A DNA stretch of 64,000 nt from Termitomyces sp. T153 (taxonomy: Eukaryota > Basidiomycota > Agaricomycetes > Agaricales > Lyophyllaceae), in contig JACKQL020000011.1 in the NCBI GenBank assembly GCA_018296165.2, positions 248,001 through 312,000 on the forward strand, read 5' to 3'. Below the pieces are notes generated by a model. The model did no database searches and was not told the DNA's origin. It saw only the letters and a program-made list of their open reading frames with translations. Shown piece by piece: positions 45,450 to 59,009 of the stretch (its first letter is position 1; each line of letters starts with the position of its first letter). A program made the translations under genes and the position numbers.

Positions 45450-46386
45450 ACTTCAGATATAGCAAATTTGTCACCCATGTGCAAAAGAGAATCAATAATA
45501 TCAAATTGCAAGGGCTGATGGCACAAAAACAATCTAAATAGATCAGTGAATCAACTCAGATAAAACACAAAGTGACATATGAGTCAAGAGTATATATTGT
45601 ACTCAGGAGGATAGAAAAATCAACAGCATCTTTGCTGATGATATGAATGGTATGGTATGTGTATGATTTTCATCTTTCAAGGGACAAGAACACCACAGTG
45701 CTTTGAATACTGAGAAAAGTCTTGTAAAAACAGAAGCATGGATATGAAAAGTCAAATTCCCTATCAACAATACTACGTTGCCATCAGAGAAGGAAACAGA
45801 TTTGATTGTGGAGTGTATAGGATGGGTGCCGGGGAGGATGTAACATGAAAGTAAAGGGAAAAGAGACATAGCGTCAAAAGGATGAAGCAGTTTGATATTT
45901 GAACTGTTTAATGTTGAATCAAAATATGGATGCAGAAGGAAGAATGAAACATCCATCTTGAATAACATGGAACATTCACCTTTGAGGTACAAATGAAAGT
46001 AGAACACAGACCTGAGCGAAAGTAAGGACAGGGAAAATAAACAATTAAAAAAATAGATAATTAACGAATAAAATTCCACGGAAACGAACGGACCTCCCGG
46101 ATCAACGGTCCGGGCTACTTATCTGAATCAACTTTAAACTTTTTTTTCGATCGGACCACAAGAACCCACTGCTAAAGTAGCGGGAATAAACAAGAAGGCA
46201 CAGATTCGGAACAATACAGGACCAAAAGTCATCTACAATAGTGAGAAAATCAATGCAAATTAATATGCCAAGTAAAAACCTGAACGTATACGAGACGGGG
46301 AGATATGTAGGCGAAACGCATAGAATGTTACTACTGGTACAAAAGAGAAGATCCCAAGCCGTACAAAACGTTGTAGATATTCGGTA
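45450..46386. other. Intergenic flank of the nest, with repeat copy B (45690-46200)
   Basis: No gene is supported. The first ~600 bp are CpG-poor like the nest. CpG becomes frequent again from about 46060 (CGGAAACGAACGGACCTCCCGG). Copy B of the dispersed repeat shares GTAAAAACAGAAGCATGGATATG (45727) and TATCTGAATCAAC...CCACAAGAACCCACT (46119-46170) with 23440-24040. Its terminal hairpin is imperfect (CCCACTGC...GTAGCGGG). Confidence 0.5.
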
Positions 46387-47339
46387 TCATCCGTGATGTT
46401 TACCATTTGGGAAATTCGCGGGCAAAAGAGGCACGGGCGGTACCTCACCTCTCTCTCCCTCATCATCATCGTCTTCGTCCATGAGCTGCGCAGCACGCTG
46501 CAGAAAGGATGGTAGTGAATTTCAATTTCAAAAATGAAGAATTGGATATACCTTCATGGCCTCCGCCTCGTTGGAGTAGTGTCTGCCTCGTGCACGCACA
46601 AAAGCGGCATGTTTAGCCGCGGCTGTAAGCTACGATCAGAGACAATCCTGAAAAAATTAATCTGAGAACCAGAAGCGCGTACCCTCTGCATCCATCTCTA
46701 CCTCTTCTTCGACCTCTTCACCAGCATCTCCTCCTACAGACCTGATTTCTCCTCGCGCCTCATTTGGCAGACTGAAGCTCGTGCTCCTGCTTGACGCCCC
46801 GCTTCCCGAGCGACCCGAGAGCGACCCTGACCTGCCAAGGCTCGAGATAGAAGTCCGCCGAGAAGATGGACCAGAAATATCCGCGCCAGTAGAAGATATA
46901 GACGACAACTGTGCTGGAGAAGTTGAGGATGGTATATAGCGCCCATCTAAGTCGAGGTTGGGGATGTCTAGATTCCCAAAAATATCAAACGTTGTCACGG
47001 AGCGTACAATTGAGGCAACGCACCGCCCTCAATCGTGTCCGTTTCAGCATTGTAGCGGACGTAAGGCGTCTTGGGTTCGGTTATCTTCATCAAGCTGTCC
47101 TTCTGTATTTCAGTCAAGGCAAGATTTTCCTCATCCCACTGTAAGCTGCTGTATACGTGTAAAAGATGTCAGATGGTCCATTGAGAATCCATAAAGACTC
47201 ACTGAATGGGTGTCCCAGGTAGTGGCGGCGCATTCTTCAAGATCCCCTTGGGTTTGGGATTAGAAGCGGAGCGAGGGAGCGGTGGTAGAGCCGGACGATC
47301 CAGGAAGTCGTCATAATAAAGGTTTTGCACACTGGACAT
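46387..47339 (-). CDS. GLC8: Protein phosphatase 1 inhibitor-2 / Glc8-like regulator
   Basis: A regulator that binds and modulates type-1 protein phosphatase. Exon 1 (47339-47203) begins [11 protein letters not shown] and contains the diagnostic KGILK motif (residues 31-35). Exon 2 starts at 47148 with [15 protein letters not shown], matching the second PP1-binding region of inhibitor-2 (W-D-E-x-N). [14 protein letters not shown] follows, the conserved (M/K)-K-I-x-E-P-x-T-P-Y block whose Thr is the GSK3/MAPK-type phosphosite. After an intron the frame gives DIPNLDLDG, a Ser-rich linker and an acidic stretch. A short exon encodes [13 protein letters not shown], the H-Y-N-E-like third contact helix. 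The last exon is Asp/Glu-rich and ends PNGKHHG at 46387. All three PP1-contact elements are therefore present. The exact donor choice before the last ~25 residues is uncertain. Confidence 0.88.
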
Positions 47340-47722
47340 TGTGGCACGAAGACAAGTTAAAGAAGGCCGCTGATGGGAAGAGGTGAAGTGCAGAACACGA
47401 CCTCGAGGTCCACATTAAGACACGATTATGTAATATAAAGTTCGGGGCCATTCCTTGCCATTCTGGTCGCTTAGGCTTGTCTCACCTCACAGCCTCTTGT
47501 CCTTGAATTCTTCATGGATTCAAAGATGAAACCTATTGGAATTACAACATATCTGAAAATGGCAAGCTCCTGATCGCTCTTCGTGCAGAGTCAGTATGAC
47601 TACAAATTGCTCGGATCGAGGCAGTCTGGTTCCCACTGTTCTCGGTACCTGTGGACAGTTGTGACTACAGTCGAGATCACTAGTCCATTCTACTCGGTCC
47701 AATGTCCTCACGACCTTCCTCA
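47340..47722. promoter_or_regulatory. 383-bp spacer: GLC8 promoter and 3' flank of the NmrA-like gene
   Basis: The spacer holds the upstream region of GLC8 and the 3' flank of the NmrA-like gene. Both genes are on the minus strand, so they are tandem. No further gene is visible. Confidence 0.45.
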
Positions 47723-49065
47723 CTATTTGGAAAACATTGGCACTATCTTCATCCGCACAAATTCTTCAAGAGTACCAAATTTCACTCCGAGATCGAGTGT
47801 CGCCTGGGTGGGGAAATCAACGTCTGGATATAAACCATGGTTGTTCTGGTAGATGAATGCTTTCGTGACTGGACAGAAAAGAGAAACTTGTTTTAGAAGC
47901 ATGGAAAAAAGGAAAGGAAAGATCGCAACATACGATCCCTATGCCACCTTCCATCTGCATTGGGTCTGCTTGTACGTCAGCAAGGATCGCAAAAATCCCA
48001 CTGATAAACTAACATTACAGTGTGGCGCGTCTCGAGCCCTGTTTGCCTTTCGATCTCGCGTGATACATCGCCCCAAGTGCCCCGCCATGATCCAACAGGT
48101 TGAATTGTGTGATTCATGGGGTGCTTTGAAAGAGGTTTTCCGGACGTCCGAAATGACTCTGCTATAGCGAGAGTGGCAGCGCCCAGATCGTGCTCCACCC
48201 ACTATGGCATGTTGGCTCGAAATCACCTATGGATGAATCTAGAACATACCAAGAATACGACTGGTTTCTCCTTCTCAACGAGATAATCCCAGACTATTGT
48301 GCTGGACGTCAATAAATGTCTAAATATCTAGAAGTTACCATCTTACATTCGAGCCATGCACCACCGTCAACTTTTTTCACTAAAGGCCAGGAATGAACAT
48401 TGTCAATAAAGGCTGGTGTTCCGATGTATACACCAGGTAATCCGATGGATGTGATGTAGTCATTCGTGCGTGCCTTTGCTGCCAACCAGGGAATTAATAA
48501 CTAAGTCAGATATAACCTCAACTGTCAAGGTTCACTTACCATCATAGAGTTCTACACCCCCCAATCCCATGTATTCAGGGCCAACATATGGCAAAGTTGA
48601 GAACAGAAATAATTGGACATCTGATTCCTTGGCTGCATCTGCTTGAAGCACTCCCTGGTCATATTCACCCATTGTGTGCATATACAATTTGTGCCACGGA
48701 GGAATCGTGACGCTGAATACCTGGGGGTCTCTGTTAGTTGAATGAGACCTCAAAACCGCGTTAAAAATGGTAGTACTGCATATGCACCCTTAAATGCTCG
48801 GAGAAGCGACGTCTTGTCCTCAAAGTTGGCTTGCACTATATCCATTCCCTCGTTTCGGAAAGCCTTTGCAACCGTCCCATTTGGATTGCGTGTAAGAATG
48901 CGTACCCGCCAAAGGCCCGACGCATGAAAGGCTTGCGCAACTGCTCGACCTTGGGCTCCAGTCCCCGTTACAATAGCCTAGTCACAAGAGATCTGTTAGG
49001 CATTCTTTGATGAAGCTAGTACACGGAGTTCATACAATGATGGGTTTCGACGACAGCATGATCAT
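47723..49065 (-). CDS. NmrA-like NAD(P)-binding family protein
   Basis: An atypical short-chain dehydrogenase fold, of the kind found in redox sensors (NmrA, HSCARG) and in some reductases. The first exon encodes MIMLSSKPII. A ~50-nt intron follows, then AIVTGTGAQGRAVAQAF, the glycine-rich Rossmann loop of the NmrA family. WRVRILTRNPNG comes next, where the Arg at the end of beta-2 suggests NADP(H), followed by NEGMDIVQANFEDKTSLLRAF. Later exons give LFLFSTLPYVG and DYITSIGLPGVYIG. LGAATLAIAESF follows, a helix typical of this family. The last exon ends LGVKFGTLEEFVRMKIVPMF with the stop at 47723. About eight short introns are inferred, and the junctions between 48180 and 48350 are the least certain. 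No catalytic YxxxK is obvious, as expected for NmrA-like sensors. The substrate cannot be inferred. Confidence 0.82.
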
Positions 49066-50040
49066 GGGGTGAAAGCATAGTTGACTTGGTTTTAATATCA
49101 GTTTGGGATAACGCCATGGAGAGATAATTACATTCAACTAGGTACGTTTTCGAAGCGCTGCTTCCCACATGTCAATCATGGCGATCAATCAAGGTATTTC
49201 GATTTTTTCAATGCGGGCCGGGTACAAAGTTAGTCCTCCCGGTTCAGACGTCCAGACCATCATCCCTGCCCAGCACATCCTGTATTACGGGCACCCTGGG
49301 ATGACTCATACTACCCATGGAATAGCCGTGGATCTTGCCTATTGTATTCACTGGCCTTCTGGGATATGTCCTGATCCGCATCCTCAACTCTGTGGGACGA
49401 GCTCAGGACCATTCACGCGGCGAATGGCATCTGTATTTGCACATCCAGGCCTGTATGCAGATGCAATACAGGCATACAATCAGGACCACCCCAACAAAGC
49501 CATTGTCAAACGTTGAAGGTGCAACAGCCTTTTTTTGATGATGGAGCGGGTGCAAACATCAGCAACAATGAGATGTTGCGGTATGCTGGTTCATGTTTGC
49601 ATCCTGGTTGCATGGATATACCATGCCTAAATTATTAGGGGGATTCCTGTACAGTCGGCTGTTCGTTCGTTCAAAAGCTTCCCCCGAAAGGAGGCCAAGA
49701 AAACTAGAGCATATCAAAGATCCCCCTGTTGAATGTGGTCATGTGGTCATGAAGGATTGTCCTAATAGAGGTCTAGGATGAATTCAACTTTACTCAGTAT
49801 CATATATACCAGGTGAGGTGACAAATTGATCAGTTTTGCATGGGATGTCAGTGATCACAAACAAAGATATTATCCTATACTCTACGAGGAACTTGTGAGA
49901 AGCAAAAGCAGACTCCCAACGTCAGGAAAGTCTGAGTATGATACAACAAGCGAGTCATACGTCCTACACTGAGTACATGAAGAGCAGATGTTTCAGGCAA
50001 AACTATTGAAGTTTTACCCTCTTGAACTACACTCTGTCAA
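49066..50040. other. ~1 kb intergenic, one unexplained open frame
   Basis: It contains a plus-strand frame of 115 codons (49169-49516) with no recognised domain. A CTTGAACTACACTCTGTCAATC stretch leads into the DUF6533 gene's 3' end. Nothing here reaches the standard of a gene. Confidence 0.4.
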
Positions 50041-51401
50041 TCATGTGTTCACAGTATCAGTGGTAGTTATGATAGCAACACCACCAGTAGTGGCAGGGGT
50101 AGATGTAGAGAACTCATATGACTCGTCCTGTTTTCCTGGTGTTCTCCAGACCCCCATCCCCTTTGAAGGATCAGAATCGAAACCATCATTTCCCAAAGGG
50201 AGAAGATTTCGCGGTTTTCGGAGGTTGAGAATCAGCCTGCATGACATGATGATGTTCAACATTAAAGTCGAGCTAATGTAGTTGTGTCACCACCATTGCA
50301 AGTTACAAGGAGGGAACAATTAATTACGGAAGGTTAATAGCCTGCAGTGTCTCATCTTGGGTGACGAAGAGAACAACATTGATTAAATTCATGCTGTGAC
50401 AAGTAATTTACATCAGTATGCTCGGAAATGTGAAGAACATAACAAAGCACGAACGAGAAAATGGCTGCAAAGTATATAAGACCATCACGGAACAATAACG
50501 ACAAAGTTGCAGATTCAACTTGGTTGCGCCAATGTTGCATCGACTTGAACAAGGTCAACGCAAAAGTAATAGTATCATATGCAAGTGGGATGGACTATTG
50601 GTCATTCAAAAAAGTACATGAATTGTAGGGCTGGACCGGCTCGAAATCAAGTCAGCTTACCCAAAAAACAATAAGCCAGTTCAGCGGCCCAACGGCAATA
50701 CATGGGATCACAGCACCTGGTGGGGTCGGCGCAGGGAAGACGACGGTCAGTGTATATGCATGTACAGCAAATTCGGCTGCCATTATGGCTCCTAGAATAC
50801 TAAGGATGACCTTTGATTTACTATACAACTATTGCAGATTTACAGATGAGCCATGATCTTGTCGGAGAGATGATAGGACACATACAGCATACACTCGGCT
50901 CCCCATTATCACCTGCGATAGAAGAGTCGAAATGAGAGCCCCAACAGGCTGCCACCGGAAAATACCTGGAGTAACAGAATTCTTAGAAAGCTATGGACTA
51001 CTTCAAGGCGAGAACAACAACTGACTTTTGCAGGTTTCAGTAGATACCGCGTTAGTTATAGGTGTGGTAAACAGCCATACGCCCACAGCAAATTGCAGGA
51101 GACCAAAGTACCTGTTGGCAACATAGAGCCCAGAGGTAATCTAAGTCAAATTAGTCAATCATTAATTATGGAGACTGTTTTCGGTCATACAGAGAATTGT
51201 TTCTTCCAGATGTACTTGATTTCTTTCAGTAAATTCATAAAGTAGTCCCAGCCAAAAATGCAGAACCTAGAGCAGTGGTGTTAGTGGCTCATCATTGATT
51301 TCACCAGTAGAAAAGTAAACCAACATTCCAACAGACCACAGAATGATAGCCTGTCCTTCTTTGATTGCTTTTGGGGGTGGAATAGAGGAAGTTGAGGCCA
51401 T
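50041..51401 (-). CDS. DUF6533-domain integral membrane protein
   Basis: A member of the basidiomycete-expanded DUF6533 family of multi-pass membrane proteins of unknown function. Start Met at 51401 (MASTSSIPPP). After a short intron comes FGWDYFMNLLKEIKYIWKK, the DUF6533 signature (WDY...L..E..YIW). Hydrophobic exons follow: YFGLLQFAVGVWLFTTPI, SKVILSILGAIMAAEFAVH and PLNWLIVFW. The next exon runs TFALTLFKSMQHWR...LLFRDGLIYFAAIFSFVLCYV, the family's late membrane segments (RDG.IYF). NLINVVLFV and MSCRLILNLRKP lead into a soluble tail ending in Thr/Ser-rich residues at 50041. Seven transmembrane segments are likely. About eight short introns are inferred, not all with certain junctions. The function is unknown. 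Confidence 0.8.
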
Positions 51402-52692
51402 TCTCTATTTGATATCGGGATGATCGAGCCTATACAAGGGGCGGTCGACTGATGTCTATTTAAGTTTCTGAAAGATCAAAGCTGTATGTACGTGCTAGTA
51501 TTTAAACGACGTCGTTTGGGATCATGGACTATTGACGCATAGAAGCGTATCATCTTGGGTTTCATCAAGTTTTCTTGGCATCTCGGTGAATGATCATTCC
51601 ATGAGTGGCCAATCAGATGCATAGTTGTCAGGTAGTATTGAGATCAAAAAGTGTCACCGGTATGACTGATTTCTATCATGAATTAGTTTCATCAGACTCA
51701 GGAGAGCGTCAAACGCAAGTCATTGGTCGGATCACCAACGATAACCTCGGTAACCACAGTTGGATAGACAGAGATACAACAAAGGTATGTAACATGGGAA
51801 CAAATCGTCATTTTCCAAGAGGAGCTGGGCACATGCCAATCGCAATCATCATGATACAGATAAGACGCTCCCGCTCAGTAAAGTTACGAGGATTCCAAGA
51901 CACTAGACTGTTCCTTCTCCGAAACGAGGCGAAGGAGGGAAAACATCCGTTTCTTGACTCCTTAAGGATATAAGCAAGGGTTTAACATGTAGTTCAGAAG
52001 AGTTCAGACCGCCAGAGATTTTTCGTCGAGAGTCCAGTTTCCATGGACGAGAGTTGAAACAAACAAAGCCCATCATGATCACGATGAAACTTGGTCATAG
52101 ATATCTAAGATCGATCATGATAGATCCTTTCCATGGCCCGGGGTACAATCAGGCGGGTAGGACCTCTCACTATAGACACCTTCCTTGTTCTTGTTTAGTT
52201 GTTTTTCTGATCTCCAGGACATCATCCAATACATATGTCTGAATCCGATTCGCACGACTTCCATCACCTCGACTTCCTCAAAGTCTTAGAAGAACATGTT
52301 CATTTTCATGAGCCTATCGGATAATTCTCGGGTCTTGGCAACTTGGAGCGGGCATCAGACAAACAACTAAGAGGGGTAAGTGGAAGTCTATCGTTATGAA
52401 ACCGTGCTATTGTTCAACGTGTTCAACGTTCAGCAGTAGGTAAAGATAATACAGCAAGGGAAAAGTTCTTGTCGTTTTTGGTATATATCAAGAAGTTTAA
52501 TTTACAATCCTATATGCACATGCCAGATCTGCTTGTTGCGATCAATCATAGTAGAAAGGTGACAGCATCCTCGAGGCATTCTTCCTTACTTCTGTAGAAT
52601 CCCTCGAAGCGATTTCTCCGAGATTGCCGTGATGTGAACTACATAATTACAATATTGGCAATTCGTAGGGAGCCCTATCGTGACTTGATACT
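51402..52692. other. ~1.3 kb divergent intergenic region
   Basis: It separates the DUF6533 gene (minus) from the hemerythrin-like gene (plus), so it holds two promoters. A 122-codon open frame at 51605-51973 has no recognisable domain. No repeat or RNA gene was seen. Confidence 0.45.
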
Positions 52693-53722
52693 ATGTCGAC
52701 TGTTCAGACTCTTCTTGATAGCATTGAAAAATTCCAGGAAAAGTCTTCAGGTCCTCAGCCCAAAGACATCTATGAGGCCCAGCAGTGGGAAATGGCAGGT
52801 GCTCACGCCATGCTGGTTAATGGCCTGTTGAATGTCTATGAAGTGAGTGTCTCGGCGAATCACTTTGAAGTGGACACTGTATTAACTTTTTGTCAGAAAT
52901 CAACTTCCGTGCCCAAAGACAAGGAGCAGCTTTTCGTCCAATATTCCTTGCAATGGGTCGCTGCGCTCGACCATCACCACCAGTAAGTCAAAAACTATCA
53001 TGTTCAATCACAAGTAATAAATACTTTACTCTAGCTGGGAAGAGAACGTGTATTATCCACTCTTCACCCCAAAATTCAATACGGATACGATTGTCGCTGA
53101 ACACGAGACATTCCACGCAGGCACGGAGAAACTCAAGGCCTACCTTGTATCGTGCCTGCCCGCCGGTACCACTTGGGGGTACGGCCAAGTCGCGGGAGAC
53201 CATGAGCAACAAACTTTCAATAGTACGCTTATGAAGACCTTGGTCGACGCATTTGTGAGAGAGCTGACGCAACATGTAAGCCAAGTCTTCCGTATTTTTA
53301 CTCACGATTTCTGAAACTACGGGCAACCCATCTAGCTTATACAAGAAATTACGTACCTAGAGCCGGCCGCGCTTCGTGCCTCGGGGCTGACTGAAGCCGA
53401 GGTCAATCACATTGCTGAGGTGTCAGAAAAGCATATGAAATCAATGGTCATCTTCATCTCACCTCGCAACATAGAAATGTGCTAACAATCAATGGTTCTG
53501 TATGACAGCCGCCCACTACGTTCCTTGTGTACACTATCATGCACGCTCCCAAGGGGTCATTCTTTCCGCCAGTTCCAGGTGTCGTAAGGAACGTGCTTGC
53601 GCCGTACATCTTCTCTATAGCAAACAGAAAAGTAAGCAAGTCTTCATTTTTAGTAATTTGCATGTACTTAACTAAAGAATTTATTGTGCGAAAAGTTATG
53701 GCAGTTTGCACCTGACAGGTGA
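52693..53722 (+). CDS. Hemerythrin-like (HHE) domain protein
   Basis: Five exons (52693-52982, 53035-53275, 53336-53446, 53509-53631, 53696-53722) join in phase to 264 codons, so 263 residues. It has the HHE helical-bundle pattern of candidate iron or metal ligands. EMAGAHAMLVNGLLNVYE is at the N-terminus. LDHHHHWEENVYYPLFTP crosses the first intron and carries an H-x-x-x-E-type pair (HHWEE). VAEHETFHAGTEKL carries an H-x-x-x-H. The C-terminus, FFPPVPGVVRN...LWQFAPDR, matches a Pro/Trp-rich tail common in fungal members. Such proteins bind a diiron centre and are linked to oxygen, NO or iron sensing, but no specific role is established here. The third intron's donor (GTCATC) is weak, so that junction is tentative. 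Confidence 0.82.
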
Positions 53723-53963
53723 AGTGTTCAGCCTGAAAGGGTTCACTAGAGCCTTGGACCACCTCTCTCTATCTCCGCACTACTACTCAACCTCATTATG
53801 CGTGTCAGGATCTCACATATGTCATATAGATAGATCCTTATGTCACTTTATAAAACCCATCCTGCGAGGCTTTAATGCGAATGTTCCAGCAAAATATATG
53901 TATTCATAGCAATTACAGACTAAATCCTAGTGTCAACCAGTGACAACGATAACCAAGGTCAAT

Positions 53964-56935
<2,972 letters not shown>

Positions 56936-57037
56936 GGTCAAGTCGAAAGCACAGTCACCACTGCCACGATCATTGCCCGGCGGTCGCTGCTTACGTACGT
57001 AAAATCCACCAATGGCGCTTGTCTGCTACTTGCACAT
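56936..57037. promoter_or_regulatory. 102-bp divergent promoter space, SEC18 / STIMATE-family gene
   Basis: The two start codons lie 102 bp apart in opposite directions. The segment contains TACGTACGTA (56992-57001), a short self-complementary motif that could serve as a regulatory site. No TATA box is evident. Confidence 0.5.
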
Positions 57038-58475
57038 ATGGCGGGAATGTCTGCCACCACTTCAACTTCAAGACTATCCGACTCTGTACCATTAGATGAG
57101 TCGTGTCAGCTCCTTGGGCCAACTGCTCTGGTCAGCGGCCGCTCTGGACCCACCCCATCGGTTCTGACTATCTATTTTAGGCAGTGCAGGCCGCCCTTGG
57201 TGTTTTTGTCCTTCTTTCTCTGGTGTATAAACGCCATAGGGAACCAATAAAGCGTCCATGGGCAATATGGTGAGTCAATCTCCTTTCCCGTTGGCGTGAG
57301 CGAAGTGGTTCAATCAAAGCGCAGGGTCTTCGATGTTTCTAAACAAGTCGCCGGCCAGATGTTCGTTCATGGTGCCAATGTCCTTGCTTCCGATATCATT
57401 TCAGATTACACGTCTGGCAATGCGTGTGTCTTCTACTTTCTTCATATTCTGCTAGATACAACACTTGGTGAGCCACCACCCGCTTGTAGATCATTCGTGA
57501 TCTTGAACAACCACTGGCAGGTGTCGGGATAATATACCTCATCCTCCATGCCCTCACCAATATCATCACGAGAAAACTGAAGTGGGAAGGTTTCGAATCG
57601 GGCGTGTACGGTACTCCACCTTCTTTCAAATATTGGGCTCGACAGGCAGCAGTCTATGTCCTTGCGCTCACAACGATGAAGATCGTTGTCATTATCATCA
57701 TTGTGACCGTTCCCGGAATATTTGACGTTGGAGAGTGGCTTCTAAGTTGGACACGCATCGGCAGCGGTGATTATGTTCAAGTTATATTGTACGACATCTA
57801 TTATATCCTTCCCAAGCTTCAGCTAATCTTGCCTCCCATAGCGTTATGGGAATCTTCCCCATTGTGATGAACGTCCTTCAATTCTGGTTGATCGATTCGA
57901 TAGTCAAAGCATCTACCAAAACACTAGCGCTCGAAGACGGCATCGATGCCACACCTCACGATCGAGAACCCTTGTTCAACGCATCAAGCGATGATGATGA
58001 TGGTGATGACAACTACCGACATCATGACATCGAGCACGCACGTCCGCGTCCACGTTCGCGCTCTCCTATTGCACCCGATCGTAAGCGCTCTACAGACTCT
58101 ACAATACCAGAGGAGCGCAAAAGCCACACCGCTTCTCTAGACGACCCAGCCGATCACTCTTACCCCCCAAGTCTCTCTAATAGCCACTCCTCCATTGCTT
58201 CACAACCCAAACCCGCTAAGAAACTGCTCAACAACGCGAAGCGGCGAGTCGCACCGGCACCGCTGAACGTGAATCACGATTATCCTCGTGTGATGCCAGG
58301 TGTTCAGGTAAATGTGGATGGCGCAGACGATGCATGGACGGAGAGTTGGGGTGAACAGGATGACTGGGCCGATAGGGTCGGTGAGGAGGACTGGACAGGG
58401 CGAAGGCTTGAACATAAGAAGGAGGCGTTACGAGGCGTTTGGGATAGAAATACTTCGGTTCAGGTAGGATCATAG
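57038..58475 (+). CDS. STIMATE-family (YPL162C-like) vacuolar/ER membrane protein
   Basis: Exons 57038-57130, 57181-57269, 57325-57467, 57521-57788 and 57842-58475 join in phase to 409 codons. After a short Ser/Thr-rich N-terminus comes CQLLGPTALAVQAALGVFVL, then PIKRPWAIWVFDVSKQVAGQ. HGANVLASDIISDYTSGNAC and YFLHILLDTTLGVGIIYLIL follow. KYWARQAAVYVLALTTMKIV completes the PF12400 family signature. Four to five membrane helices fill residues ~20-240. The last ~165 residues are hydrophilic and acidic (Asp runs), with a terminal Trp-rich segment near 58330-58440. Mammalian STIMATE sits at ER-plasma membrane contacts and promotes STIM1 activation. The yeast relative is vacuolar and uncharacterised. 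The role here is unproven. Confidence 0.9.
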
Positions 58476-58670
58476 TATCTGGATATGAGTTTAGGATTTC
58501 TGGTACATATAGTAATATAACGTTAATGTACATACGCCACGTATAAAACGGTTACCGTTAATCGTCCATTTTCTTCCATCTCCTTGGAAGGCAAACAATA
58601 CAGGATTATTGTACCAGAAAATCGAAGCGATCCTCGCAATGAACAAAAATGAATTCAACTTCGCTTATAT

Positions 58671-58761
58671 AACCCCCGGCGGGACTCGAACCCGCAACCT
58701 CCAGATCACAGAAACCCTCTAAGGTAGAAGTCTGACGTCATAACCATTAGACAACGGGGGC
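58671..58761 (-). tRNA. tRNA-Arg(UCU) with 18-nt intron
   Basis: The minus strand folds as a cloverleaf. The acceptor stem GCCCCCG/CGGGGGT has a terminal G-U pair. The D arm is GTC..GAC with GG in the loop. The anticodon stem is TCAGA/TCTGG, and the anticodon TCT is at 58728-58726. The T arm is GCGGG TTCGAGT CCCGC. An intron of 18 nt (58724-58707) follows position 37, the standard place for nuclear tRNA introns. The TTCGAGT loop supplies the B box and TAATGGTTAT the A-box region. Confidence 0.9.
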
Positions 58762-59009
58762 CTTGTTATACGGTAATCCTGTGAGATCAGGATCCGGGAT
58801 AACGCCGAGGTTGGAACTTGCGCACGAAAGAAAAACGGTCAGGAGTCCTGCGACAATATCTAGGGCTAAGCTAACGTTTGTGAGCAGTCTCACACTATAG
58901 CTGTTAATAACCACAAAGTGGACCAAAGGGGACTGCACGTGAGGCCTCGAGATTTGACGCGTCGGCAAAAATTATTTCGGGTACAAAGTCCACGTTGGGC
59001 CCCAACCGA
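58762..59009. promoter_or_regulatory. 248-bp region between tRNA-Arg and the B-box/DUF2009 gene
   Basis: The upstream region of the tRNA (divergent) and promoter of the next gene. No further features are supported. Confidence 0.4.

Noticed and set aside
49169..49516. 115-codon frame as a possible gene
   Set aside because: No recognised domain, no splice-linked extension and no neighbour evidence, so it is left as an unexplained open frame.
51605..51973. 122-codon frame as a possible gene
   Set aside because: No domain, and it sits in a promoter-containing divergent spacer. Length is within chance expectation.
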